Assembly: GCF_000380645.1 (NCBI RefSeq)
Contig: NZ_AQXZ01000018.1
Span: forward strand, 496,001-560,000
Source: Smaragdicoccus niigatensis DSM 44881 = NBRC 103563
GTDB lineage: Bacteria; Actinomycetota; Actinomycetes; Mycobacteriales; Mycobacteriaceae
Reading direction: 5' to 3'
DNA length: 64,000 nucleotides
Shown here piece after piece: positions 55,346 to 64,000 of the stretch. The notes beneath the pieces were generated by a model, which was not told where the DNA came from, searched no databases, and saw only the letters and a program-made list of their open reading frames with translations. The stretch's first letter is position 1, and every line of letters starts with the position of its first letter. The translations under genes were made by a program, and so were the position numbers.

Positions 55346-57106
55346 TTACAGGTACTGTCCGGTATTCGATTCGGTGTCGATCGCCCTGCTCGCACTGGCA
55401 TTCTTGCCGGTCACCAGGGTGCGGATGTAAACGATCCGCTCTCCCTTCTTGCCCGAAATCCGTGCCCAGTCATCGGGATTCGTGGTGTTCGGCAGATCTT
55501 CGTTCTCCGCGAATTCGTCGACAATGGAGTCGAACAAATGCTGGATTCGAAGGCCCGGTGCGCCAGTATCGAGGACCGCCTTGATCGCATACTTCTTCGA
55601 ACGGTCGACGATGTTTTGGATCATCGCGCCGGAGTTGAAGTCCTTGAAGTACAGAACCTCTTTGTCACCATTTGCGTAAGTGACTTCCAGGAAGCGGTTG
55701 TCTTCGCTTTCTGCGTACATCCGCTCGACCACTCGATCGATCATCGCGCGAATGCAGAGATGCTTGTCGCCACCGAATTCGGCGAGGTCGTCGGAGTGGA
55801 TCGGAAGGCCCTCGACGAGATACTTCGAGAAAATGTCCCCAGCCGACTCCGCATCCGGACGCTCGATCTTGATTTTCACGTCCAGGCGGCCCGGACGAAG
55901 AATTGCGGGGTCGATCATGTCCTCGCGGTTCGATGCGCCGATAACGATGACGTTCTCGAGGCCCTCAACACCGTCGATCTCCGCGAGCAGCTGCGGGACG
56001 ACCGTCGTCTCGACGTCCGAGGAGACACCCGATCCACGCGTACGGAAGATCGAGTCCATCTCGTCGAAGAACACGATGACCGGGGTGCCTTCGGACGCCT
56101 TCTCGCGAGCTCGCTGGAAGATGATCCGGATGTGACGCTCGGTCTCACCGACGAACTTGTTCAGCAGTTCCGGGCCCTTGATGTTGAGGAAGTACGACTT
56201 CACTTCCTTGGCATCCTCGCCACGCGCCTCGGCGATCTTCTTCGCCAGCGAGTTGGCCACAGCCTTCGCGATGAGCGTTTTACCGCAGCCGGGAGGGCCG
56301 TAGAGCAGAACGCCCTTGGGCGGACGGAGCGAGTACTGCCGGAACAGTTCCTTGTGCAGGAACGGCAGTTCGACCGCGTCGCGAATCTGCTCGATCTGGC
56401 GTCCGAGGCCACCGATGTCGTTGTAGTCGACGTCCGGGACCTCTTCGAGGACGAGGTCTTCGACCTCTGCCTTGGGAATCCGTTCGAACGCAAAGCCGGC
56501 CTTCGTGTCGACCAGGAGCGAATCACCCGGGCGCAGACGACGGATCGGGACGTTCGGGTCTTCGAGGTTGTCTGTGTCGACGAGGGCTGCCAGCGGTTGC
56601 GCGAGCCACACCACGCGCTCCTCGTCGGCATGACCGACCACGAGGGCACGCTTTCCGTCATAGAGGATCTCGCGAAGCGCGCAGATCTCCCCCACCGACT
56701 CGAACTCCCCAGCGTCGACCAGCGTCAGCGCTTCGTTGAGGCGAACGGTTTGGCCGAGGTGCAGCGTCTCCAGGTCGACGTTCGGAGACGTGTTGAGACG
56801 CATCCGACGCCCAGAGGTGAACACGTCGACGGTCGCATCGTCGTGAATGCCGAGCAGAACGCCGTAACCGCTCGGCGGCTGGCCCAGTCGGTCGACCTCT
56901 TCGCGCAGCGCAACAAGCTGCGAGCGTGCGTCCTTGAGCGTGTCGAGGAGCTTGCCATTGCGCGCCGTCAGGGAGTCGATACGTTCCTGAAGTTCGCTTG
57001 TGCGCCCAGGAGATTCGAGCAATTGGCGGCGCAGGGCAGCCGCCTCTACACGCAGAGACTCGAGCTCTTGCCTTGCGGCCGAATCCGAGTGTTCGTTCGG
57101 GCTCAT
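55346..57106 (-). CDS. arc/mpa: Proteasome-activating AAA ATPase ARC/Mpa
   Basis: ATG 57106, with GGAGGAG 6 bases upstream, gives 586 residues. An N-terminal coiled coil (about 1-75) binds Pup and two OB-like domains follow (about 85-235). The AAA domain has Walker [16 protein letters not shown], Walker [13 protein letters not shown] and arginine-finger region [19 protein letters not shown]. The C-terminus ends GQYL, the motif that docks into the alpha ring and opens its gate. It unfolds pupylated proteins for PrcBA. Confidence 0.97.
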   Translation of the reverse strand: MSPNEHSDSAARQELESLRVEAAALRRQLLESPGRTSELQERIDSLTARNGKLLDTLKDARSQLVALREEVDRLGQPPSGYGVLLGIHDDATVDVFTSGRRMRLNTSPNVDLETLHLGQTVRLNEALTLVDAGEFESVGEICALREILYDGKRALVVGHADEERVVWLAQPLAALVDTDNLEDPNVPIRRLRPGDSLLVDTKAGFAFERIPKAEVEDLVLEEVPDVDYNDIGGLGRQIEQIRDAVELPFLHKELFRQYSLRPPKGVLLYGPPGCGKTLIAKAVANSLAKKIAEARGEDAKEVKSYFLNIKGPELLNKFVGETERHIRIIFQRAREKASEGTPVIVFFDEMDSIFRTRGSGVSSDVETTVVPQLLAEIDGVEGLENVIVIGASNREDMIDPAILRPGRLDVKIKIERPDAESAGDIFSKYLVEGLPIHSDDLAEFGGDKHLCIRAMIDRVVERMYAESEDNRFLEVTYANGDKEVLYFKDFNSGAMIQNIVDRSKKYAIKAVLDTGAPGLRIQHLFDSIVDEFAENEDLPNTTNPDDWARISGKKGERIVYIRTLVTGKNASASRAIDTESNTGQYL

Positions 57107-57249
57107 CGCCACTCCTCCCGTTGCCGGTCTTTTCACGCTACCGGGAACTTGCGATTTACGCCGGGCGTCAGAGTCTCAGCGTGATCACGTCTCGTCCGTT
57201 TTGCACGTCACTTCATAGAAGAACTACCCGATTCCCTAGTCGGTTCCCT

Positions 57250-57281
57250 ATGTCATTCAACCGACATGTCATTCAACCGAC
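57250..57281. repeat. Perfect tandem 16-bp repeat before the response-regulator gene
   Basis: The unit atgtcattcaaccgac occurs twice without a gap, at 57250-57265 and 57266-57281, about 75 bases before the response-regulator start and 144 bases before arc/mpa on the other strand. Just upstream, ttcccta also recurs (57234 and 57244 areas). It looks like a pair of operator sites. Confidence 0.6.
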
Positions 57282-57356
57282 GACAGCGAAATTCCCTCCG
57301 AACCACTATTTTGGATTACCTAAAGCTCGCAGGTGAGAAAGAAGGGCCGGTAAGTA

Positions 57357-59011
<1,655 letters not shown>

Positions 59012-59083
59012 TTACACAGTGTTAATTTTCACCGTGAGCAGAATTTCTTTGAGGTTGCTGGGGGTTGCTGCAATGCTTAACCG

Positions 59084-60754
59084 GTGACAACTCCTCCACA
59101 TCCGCGACATGCGGCCGTAGCGGACGACGACGAGGTCGACGCTGCCTTGACGAACCCGGCACAACCGCGCCACGCGGTCGATCCTGATGACGACAAGCTC
59201 GATGCCGCGGTCCTGAAGACCGCAGGAATCGTCGTCATCGGCGTCATTATGGCCATCCTCGACATGACCATCGTCAACGTCGCTGTTCCTTCGTTCAAAG
59301 ACACGTTCGACACCAGCTTCGCGGTCGCCGCTTGGACGATGACCGGTTACACGCTCGCCCTCGCGACCGTCATTCCGCTGACCGGTTGGGCCGCAGACCG
59401 ATTCGGCACGAAGCGGTTGTACATCCTGGCGTTGACGCTGTTCGTCGCAGGCTCCGTCCTGTGTAGCTTCGCCACGAGCATCGAGATGCTCATCGGCTTC
59501 CGCGTACTGCAGGGACTCGGCGGCGGCATGTTGATGCCGCTGTCGATGACAATCATGACGCATGCTGCCGGTCCGCACCGAGTCGGTCGTGTCATGGCTG
59601 TCCTGGGCGTTCCGATGCTGCTCGGCCCGATCAGCGGACCGATCATCGGTGGCTGGCTGCTCGACCACGCTTCGTGGCACTGGATCTTCCTCATCAACCT
59701 GCCGATCGGCATCGTCGCGATCGCCCTTGCGGTGTTCGGACTCAAGCCCGACCGTCCGGAGCCGTCGGAGTCCTTCGACTTCCTCGGCATGCTGCTCCTG
59801 TCCCCCGGTCTGGCGCTGTTCCTCTTCGGTGTCTCGTCGATTCCCGAGGAACTCCGCACCCAGGGTGGAGGCATCCTGGACGCGCTGACGACGGGCCGTG
59901 TCGCGATCTCGGCGATCCTCGGTCTGATCCTGATGATCGCGTTCATCCCGCACGCGTTCCGGACCGAGCACCCGCTCGTGGACCTGACGCTGTTCAAGAA
60001 CCGCGACCTCACCGTTTCGGTCATCTGCTTCGTGTTCTTCACGATTGCGTTCTTCGGCGCGATGCTGCTGCTCCCCGCCTACCTCATCCAGGTGCGCGGC
60101 GAGACGCCGTTCGACACCGGGCTCATGCTCGCTCCGCAGGGCCTCGGCGCCATGCTGACAATGCCCGTCGCCGGCGCGCTGACCGACAAGATCGGTCCCC
60201 GCAAGATCGTCATCCCGGGTGTCGGCCTCATCGCCCTGACGATGGCCTTCTTCACCCAGATCACCGCGGACACCGCGATCTGGCAGATCCTCGTCGCGCT
60301 GTTCATCATGGGCCTCGGCATGGGCTGCACGATGATGCCGATCATGACTGCGGCGATCGCCACGCTGACGCACCACCAGGTGGCACGTGGTTCGACGCTC
60401 ATGAACATCGTCAACCAGTCGGGTGGTTCCATCGGAACCGCGATCATGTCGATGATCCTGACCGTCAAGTACGCAAGCGCACCCGCTGGCATCAAACTGC
60501 CGGACGGCACCGCGATGTCGTCGGTGGACGTGGCCTACGCGTCGTGGGATGCCAAGTTCTACGCGATGATCCAGGGCATCCCGGGGATCGACAAGATCAT
60601 CGCGGCTGGGTTCGACGCGGCCGCCGCGGCGTTCGCGTTCACGTTCCTGATCGCACTGATCCTGATCGTCCTGACGCTCATCCCGTCGTTCCTGCTTCCG
60701 AGCAAGGCTCCGGTGAAGAAAGAGGGCGAGCCGGCACCCGTTCTGGTGCACTAG
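59084..60754 (+). CDS. MFS multidrug exporter (DHA2 / EmrB-type, 14 helices)
   Basis: The 556-residue protein has an N-terminal hydrophilic extension (about 45 residues) and about 14 membrane segments. EmrB/QacA motifs are present: LDMTIVNVAVPSF, GWAADRFGTKRLYI, RVLQGLGGGMLMPLSMTIM and GPISGPIIGGWLLD. It is probably a proton-coupled drug exporter. The start is GTG 59084, 111 bases from the divergent trmI. A strong terminator follows. Confidence 0.9.
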   Translation: MTTPPHPRHAAVADDDEVDAALTNPAQPRHAVDPDDDKLDAAVLKTAGIVVIGVIMAILDMTIVNVAVPSFKDTFDTSFAVAAWTMTGYTLALATVIPLTGWAADRFGTKRLYILALTLFVAGSVLCSFATSIEMLIGFRVLQGLGGGMLMPLSMTIMTHAAGPHRVGRVMAVLGVPMLLGPISGPIIGGWLLDHASWHWIFLINLPIGIVAIALAVFGLKPDRPEPSESFDFLGMLLLSPGLALFLFGVSSIPEELRTQGGGILDALTTGRVAISAILGLILMIAFIPHAFRTEHPLVDLTLFKNRDLTVSVICFVFFTIAFFGAMLLLPAYLIQVRGETPFDTGLMLAPQGLGAMLTMPVAGALTDKIGPRKIVIPGVGLIALTMAFFTQITADTAIWQILVALFIMGLGMGCTMMPIMTAAIATLTHHQVARGSTLMNIVNQSGGSIGTAIMSMILTVKYASAPAGIKLPDGTAMSSVDVAYASWDAKFYAMIQGIPGIDKIIAAGFDAAAAAFAFTFLIALILIVLTLIPSFLLPSKAPVKKEGEPAPVLVH

Positions 60755-60769
60755 ATCGCACAACGCAGG

Positions 60770-60799
60770 AAGGCGGGCATCTGATCAGATGCCCGCCTT
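60770..60799. terminator. Strong bidirectional terminator
   Basis: The stretch is a 30-bp palindrome with arms aaggcgggcatctga and its complement, centred on TGATCA. It is followed by TTCTT on the plus strand and lies between the convergent ends of the MFS gene and the FHA gene. It fits a shared terminator for both. Confidence 0.8.
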
Positions 60800-60807
60800 C
60801 TTCGCGG

Positions 60808-61500
60808 TCATGCGGGCGCGTGGATGGTCAACGTCGTCCACGCACCCACATGGACGCGATCACCGTCCGACAGGGGAACCGGCACCGAGTACGGAATCGC
60901 GGCGCTCGCGCCGTTCACGGTTGTTCCATTCGCCGAGCCGACGTCGGTCAGCTCCCAACCGTCCGCGGTCGCCCGCAACACGGCGTGGAGGTGACTGATC
61001 CCGGGATCGAGCGGCGGACCCGTGAGATCGATTTCCGGCGAAATTCCGCGCGACGGACTCCGCCGGCCGATCCGAACCTCAGCTCCCCGCAACACGAACT
61101 CCCGCCCGGGACAGACCGCCGGAAATTCGATCTCATCCGCACCGGACCGCAGGTAGTACGCATGGTCGGCCTCTACGCGAACGATCCACGGCGACGCGTC
61201 GTCTGGTTTCGCAACGGGCGCCGGCGCGGTCACTGCCGGGGACTGTCCCGTATAGCCGGCGGGGAGGCGGCCGGAGGTGAAGTCGAAACCGTCGTTCTCA
61301 CAGAACCGATCACCCGCGACCTGCGGCGCGCCGCACACCGGACAGGTCGCCGAATCTCCGCCGGCTTGCTCGTCCACTTTGTTCGACATCGGCAGAGTCG
61401 GCAGGATCGCGGTCGGAACGCCTCCGATCGGAGCACCGCACGTGTCGCAGTAGTCCGGTTCGCCGGACAGGTGTCCCTTGGGACACAGATGGGCGCTCAC
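60808..61500 (-). CDS. FHA-domain protein with N-terminal zinc ribbons
   Basis: The 230-residue protein opens with two zinc-ribbon-like cysteine sets (CPKGHLSGEPDYCDTCG and CPVCGAPQVAGDRFCENDG). A linker and a C-terminal FHA domain follow (VLRGAEVRIGRRSPSRGISPEIDLTGPPLDPGISHLHAVLR...SANGTTVNG). FHA domains bind phosphothreonine. The GTG start overlaps the VWA stop by GTGA. Position next to a PP2C phosphatase and a kinase end suggests it reads their phosphorylation state. Confidence 0.88.
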   Translation of the reverse strand: MSAHLCPKGHLSGEPDYCDTCGAPIGGVPTAILPTLPMSNKVDEQAGGDSATCPVCGAPQVAGDRFCENDGFDFTSGRLPAGYTGQSPAVTAPAPVAKPDDASPWIVRVEADHAYYLRSGADEIEFPAVCPGREFVLRGAEVRIGRRSPSRGISPEIDLTGPPLDPGISHLHAVLRATADGWELTDVGSANGTTVNGASAAIPYSVPVPLSDGDRVHVGAWTTLTIHAPA

Positions 61501-62774
61501 GGCTTCTTCCCCACTCGAACAGTCCTCGTCGACCTGGTGTCGAGCGCCATTTCGTCAGCCGCGTCGACCTTCTTCTTGAGTCGTACCGTGCCGGTCGCCG
61601 GATCCTCGATGTCGACAACCTTGTCCAGAAGATCGAGGGTCGCCTGATTCCCGGCCGCGGTCGCGATCTGCGCAGCCCGACCAAACCGCTGCGTCGCGGT
61701 ATCCACGTCCCCCGCCTTGCGCGCCTCGAGACCCTCGGCGATGACCGACGCCAACTCAGCCTGCCCGGTGTAGTGGGCCACGGCCTTGTTGATCCGGGTC
61801 GACAGCGCGAGGTCGTCCGTCCAGACCGCCCGCACGAGCGACTGGCCGACGATGTTGTCACCATCGGGACCACCGACCACGAGACTGACTCGAGCCGCCA
61901 GCATCTCATCGCCGATCGTGCCCGCACCGACTTCGACGCTCACGTGGTAGTCCCGCGACTCCGATCCCCACGCCCCGGTCGGGAAATCGCCGCTGCGAGC
62001 GTTCACCTCCACGCGCTTGGCCGTGAGGTCCGAGATGTCCGGCGCAACCTGCTTGAGGTAGTTCAACCGCGCGCCGGCCGGCATCCACAGCCGAAGCCGA
62101 ACATCGGCCTGCGTCTTACTCATCGCGGCACTCACGATCGCGGTGAAGTCGTCGACGAGTCCGGCTGGCTGGGCGACGATGTCGACCGTGCCGAGCATCG
62201 CATTCGCGATCGGGCGCAGTTCCTCCACCCGCCAATCGGTTCCGACACCGCGGCAATGACATTGGAACGAGCCGGCCCACGTCTTCAAAGCCGCGGGCAG
62301 GGCACGCGGGTCTTCCCGGTTTTCCCCGTCGGTAAGCAGGATCGCCTGGTTGATGCCGGTGCTTCCCCGGAACAATGTGCCAGCTGCGTTGAGCCACGTG
62401 CTCATCGCAGTACCGCCGTCCGACCGCAGCTGTGCGATGGCCACCGAGGCTTCCTGGCGTGTCCGGGCGCTGGCCACCGCCGTGCCCGCACGAGGGTAGA
62501 CATTCAGGGCGACGTGAGTACCGGCCACGACCGCAAACCGGACGCCGTCGCGGAGCACGCTCACGGCGGCATTTGTCGCATCGCGCGCCGCCCGGATACG
62601 ACCGCCGGCCATCGATCCAGAGGTATCGATGATGATCACAACCGTGGCCTCTGCGGCGGAACCAAAAGCGGGACCGTCACCGTTGGTCGCGGTGACGGTG
62701 ACGATCGCATTGACCTCAGTCGCGCCCTCGTGGAGGTACTCATTCTGAAAGGTGTCGAGCGTGTAGTCAGGCAC
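61497..62774 (-). CDS. VWA-domain protein
   Basis: GTG 62774, with AAGGAG 6 bases upstream, gives 425 residues starting VPDYTLDTFQNEYL. A von Willebrand A domain (about 35-230) has the MIDAS metal site DTSGS (VVIIIDTSGSMAGGR) and later Thr/Asp residues (LLTDGENREDP). The C-terminal part is beta-rich, then helical. No membrane segment is seen. It is cytoplasmic by prediction and coupled to the PP2C gene upstream and the FHA gene downstream. Confidence 0.88.
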   Translation of the reverse strand: MPDYTLDTFQNEYLHEGATEVNAIVTVTATNGDGPAFGSAAEATVVIIIDTSGSMAGGRIRAARDATNAAVSVLRDGVRFAVVAGTHVALNVYPRAGTAVASARTRQEASVAIAQLRSDGGTAMSTWLNAAGTLFRGSTGINQAILLTDGENREDPRALPAALKTWAGSFQCHCRGVGTDWRVEELRPIANAMLGTVDIVAQPAGLVDDFTAIVSAAMSKTQADVRLRLWMPAGARLNYLKQVAPDISDLTAKRVEVNARSGDFPTGAWGSESRDYHVSVEVGAGTIGDEMLAARVSLVVGGPDGDNIVGQSLVRAVWTDDLALSTRINKAVAHYTGQAELASVIAEGLEARKAGDVDTATQRFGRAAQIATAAGNQATLDLLDKVVDIEDPATGTVRLKKKVDAADEMALDTRSTRTVRVGKKP

Positions 62775-63750
62775 GTGCTGCTCCTTCATGGTGGACCGGG
62801 ATGACGGCGACGGTGATGTTGTCGGAGCCGCCCGATCGACGGGCGAACTCAACCAGACTGCGAGCGGCGGCGATCGGCGATCCGGCCGCCGATGCCCAGT
62901 GTTCGGCGATCAGTGCGGCGAAGGAATCGACGGACGCGGCGTAGTTCCACAAACCGTCGGTGCACACGATCACGAGACCGGGGCCATCGATGACCCGCTC
63001 GACGACGCGGCGGTTCAGCGGGTCGGCGTCGGCACCGAGCCAAGCGGTGATCATGTGGGCTCGCGGATCGGAGTTCGCTGCGCTTTCATCCATCCCGTCG
63101 GCGATCGCGTCGGCGGCCCAGGAATCGTCAACGGTCACCTGTTCTGGTCGACCGTCCGCGGGCAGCCAGTAGCAGCGACTGTCGCCAACACTGGCGACTT
63201 CGAGCCGGTCTCCGCAAACGTGTGCCACGACCAGCGTGCAGGCCGGGACCTCGGCATCGGCCAACGCGACCCCTTGGGCATCGAGAAGCCGGCGGTCCGT
63301 TGCGGCGACGACCGCGGCGGCCGCGCCCTCGACGGCGGTCCACACATCGCCCACGTTCCCAAGGCTGGCCACCGCGGCAGTGGCGGCGGCCCGGGACGCC
63401 GCGCGCGGATCCGGGCCGGTCGACACTCCGTCCGAAACCGCCACCGCCAACCCGTCCCCGACAATTGCGATCGCCGCGGCATCCTCATTGCGCACATGTC
63501 GCAGTCCCGGGTCCGATACGAAGGCTCCCGCCGCGCCCAGGTCCGACTCTTCCCGGTCTGGCGGCGGGCTCAGCCGCCGACCACAGCTGTCGCAGAACCC
63601 GTCGGCGTCGGGCTTCCCCTCCCCGCAATCGCAGGAAGCGCGCGTCGGCGAACTGAGCGCGTGTCCACAGTCCTCGCAGAATCGATCACCGGCTCGATAC
63701 TCGGCACCACATGCCCCGCAACACAGCGGTGTCGGCGCCGTCACGTCCAC
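62767..63750 (-). CDS. PP2C-type serine/threonine phosphatase with zinc ribbons
   Basis: The 327-residue protein starts with two to three zinc-ribbon-like cysteine sets (CCGACGAEYRAGDRFCEDCG, CDSCG). A PP2C domain follows, with metal-binding Asp in AVAVSDGVSTG, DSRCYWL and CTDGLWNYA, and the final SGGSDNITVAV. It should reverse Ser/Thr phosphorylation. The start overlaps the end of the kinase-like gene and the stop overlaps the VWA start. Confidence 0.9.
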   Translation of the reverse strand: MDVTAPTPLCCGACGAEYRAGDRFCEDCGHALSSPTRASCDCGEGKPDADGFCDSCGRRLSPPPDREESDLGAAGAFVSDPGLRHVRNEDAAAIAIVGDGLAVAVSDGVSTGPDPRAASRAAATAAVASLGNVGDVWTAVEGAAAAVVAATDRRLLDAQGVALADAEVPACTLVVAHVCGDRLEVASVGDSRCYWLPADGRPEQVTVDDSWAADAIADGMDESAANSDPRAHMITAWLGADADPLNRRVVERVIDGPGLVIVCTDGLWNYAASVDSFAALIAEHWASAAGSPIAAARSLVEFARRSGGSDNITVAVIPVHHEGAARA

Positions 63751-64000
63751 GTCCGAGGGCGAACTGCGTTGGCCGCGTCGATGTATTCGATCTTCTCGGC
63801 GCCCTCACTTGCACGCCCGATGACCCGATACGCCGCCTCCAGGTCGAGGCGAACACGATGTTCCGGATCGGACCCGACGCTCTTGATCGAACCGATGATC
63901 CCGTCCGGCAGCTGCTTGCCCTCGTCCAGCGCGGCGAGGGCGTATTCGAGGATGTACATGCGCAGCCGCGCGTCTTCGACCGTCGGCAATTGGATCTGAC
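63741..64000 (-). CDS. C-terminal end of a probable PknG-like kinase (partial)
   Basis: A minus-strand frame is open from the right edge to its stop at 63741. The 86 visible residues (PTVEDARLRMYILEYALAALDEGKQLPDGIIGSI, then RLDLEAAYRVIGRASEGAEKIEYIDAANAVRPRTWT) are helical. They resemble the TPR end of PknG-type kinases, which often precede PP2C, VWA and FHA genes in actinobacteria. No kinase domain is inside the window, so the identity is inferred from context. The stop overlaps the PP2C start. Confidence 0.55.
   Translation of the reverse strand, partial: QIQLPTVEDARLRMYILEYALAALDEGKQLPDGIIGSIKSVGSDPEHRVRLDLEAAYRVIGRASEGAEKIEYIDAANAVRPRTWT

Overview
The window is about 64% GC by eye and reads as chromosome of a mycolic-acid actinomycete (order Mycobacteriales) outside Mycobacterium, such as Gordonia, Williamsia or Rhodococcus. 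The support is an antigen-85-type mycolyltransferase, polyprenol-phosphate mannose synthase, RbpA, the Pup-proteasome system, F420-type flavin proteins and a gene order that follows the M. tuberculosis rbpA-ppm1, cobN-G-H-I/J-K-L, pepE, helY-tatC-tatA-pafC-pafB-pafA and prcA-prcB-pup-dop-mpa-trmI blocks. The genus is inferred; there is no rRNA or tRNA here.

Layout. 1-6.7 kb: RNA polymerase factor RbpA behind an ECF-sigma-like promoter, a secreted-repeat lipoprotein, and a minus-strand envelope operon (amidohydrolase, Lnt, Ppm1). 6.7-12 kb: TldD/TldE protease pair, an F420-type flavin protein, a mycolyltransferase and two very small predicted envelope peptides. 12-24 kb: late aerobic cobalamin pathway (CobN, CobG, CobH, CobIJ, CobK, CobL; no CobM seen) mixed with an aminotransferase, a zinc/coiled-coil protein, an SDR and an Rv2074-like protein. 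24-34 kb: M24 peptidase, a 5'-3' exonuclease, a DUF4333 protein, HelY helicase, TatC/TatA, PafC/PafB regulators and the Pup ligase PafA. 34-40 kb: a copper island (P1B ATPase, lipoprotein, DUF6153 protein, cupredoxin, SHOCT protein) with a RicR/CsoR-like operator, and an MFS exporter. 40-44.6 kb: Dop, Pup, PrcB, PrcA and a beta-lactamase-fold lipoprotein abutting prcA. 44.6-51.7 kb: an accessory island with a STAND-ATPase/SARP hybrid regulator, an atypical LuxR regulator, a receiver-less LuxR protein, a long AT-rich control region and two tandem secreted repeat proteins. 51.8-59 kb: a DUF6924-like protein, membrane proteins, a GT87-type transferase, the proteasome ATPase ARC/Mpa, a response regulator and TrmI. 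59-64 kb: an MFS exporter and an FHA / VWA / PP2C / kinase-end signalling module.

How the genes work together. PafA and Dop attach and remove Pup, ARC/Mpa unfolds pupylated proteins and PrcBA degrades them; PafB/PafC are the DNA-damage activator that sits beside pafA. The cob genes make the corrin ring. Lnt and Ppm1 feed lipoprotein acylation and mannolipid synthesis. The most unusual region is 44.6-51.7 kb. It pairs a SARP-type regulator, and an 11-bp-period direct repeat of the kind SARPs bind, with two cysteine-bracketed, Asn/Thr/Ala/Gly-repeat secreted proteins that resemble beta-solenoid surface fibres. This could be an undescribed regulated surface-adhesin system; that link is inference.
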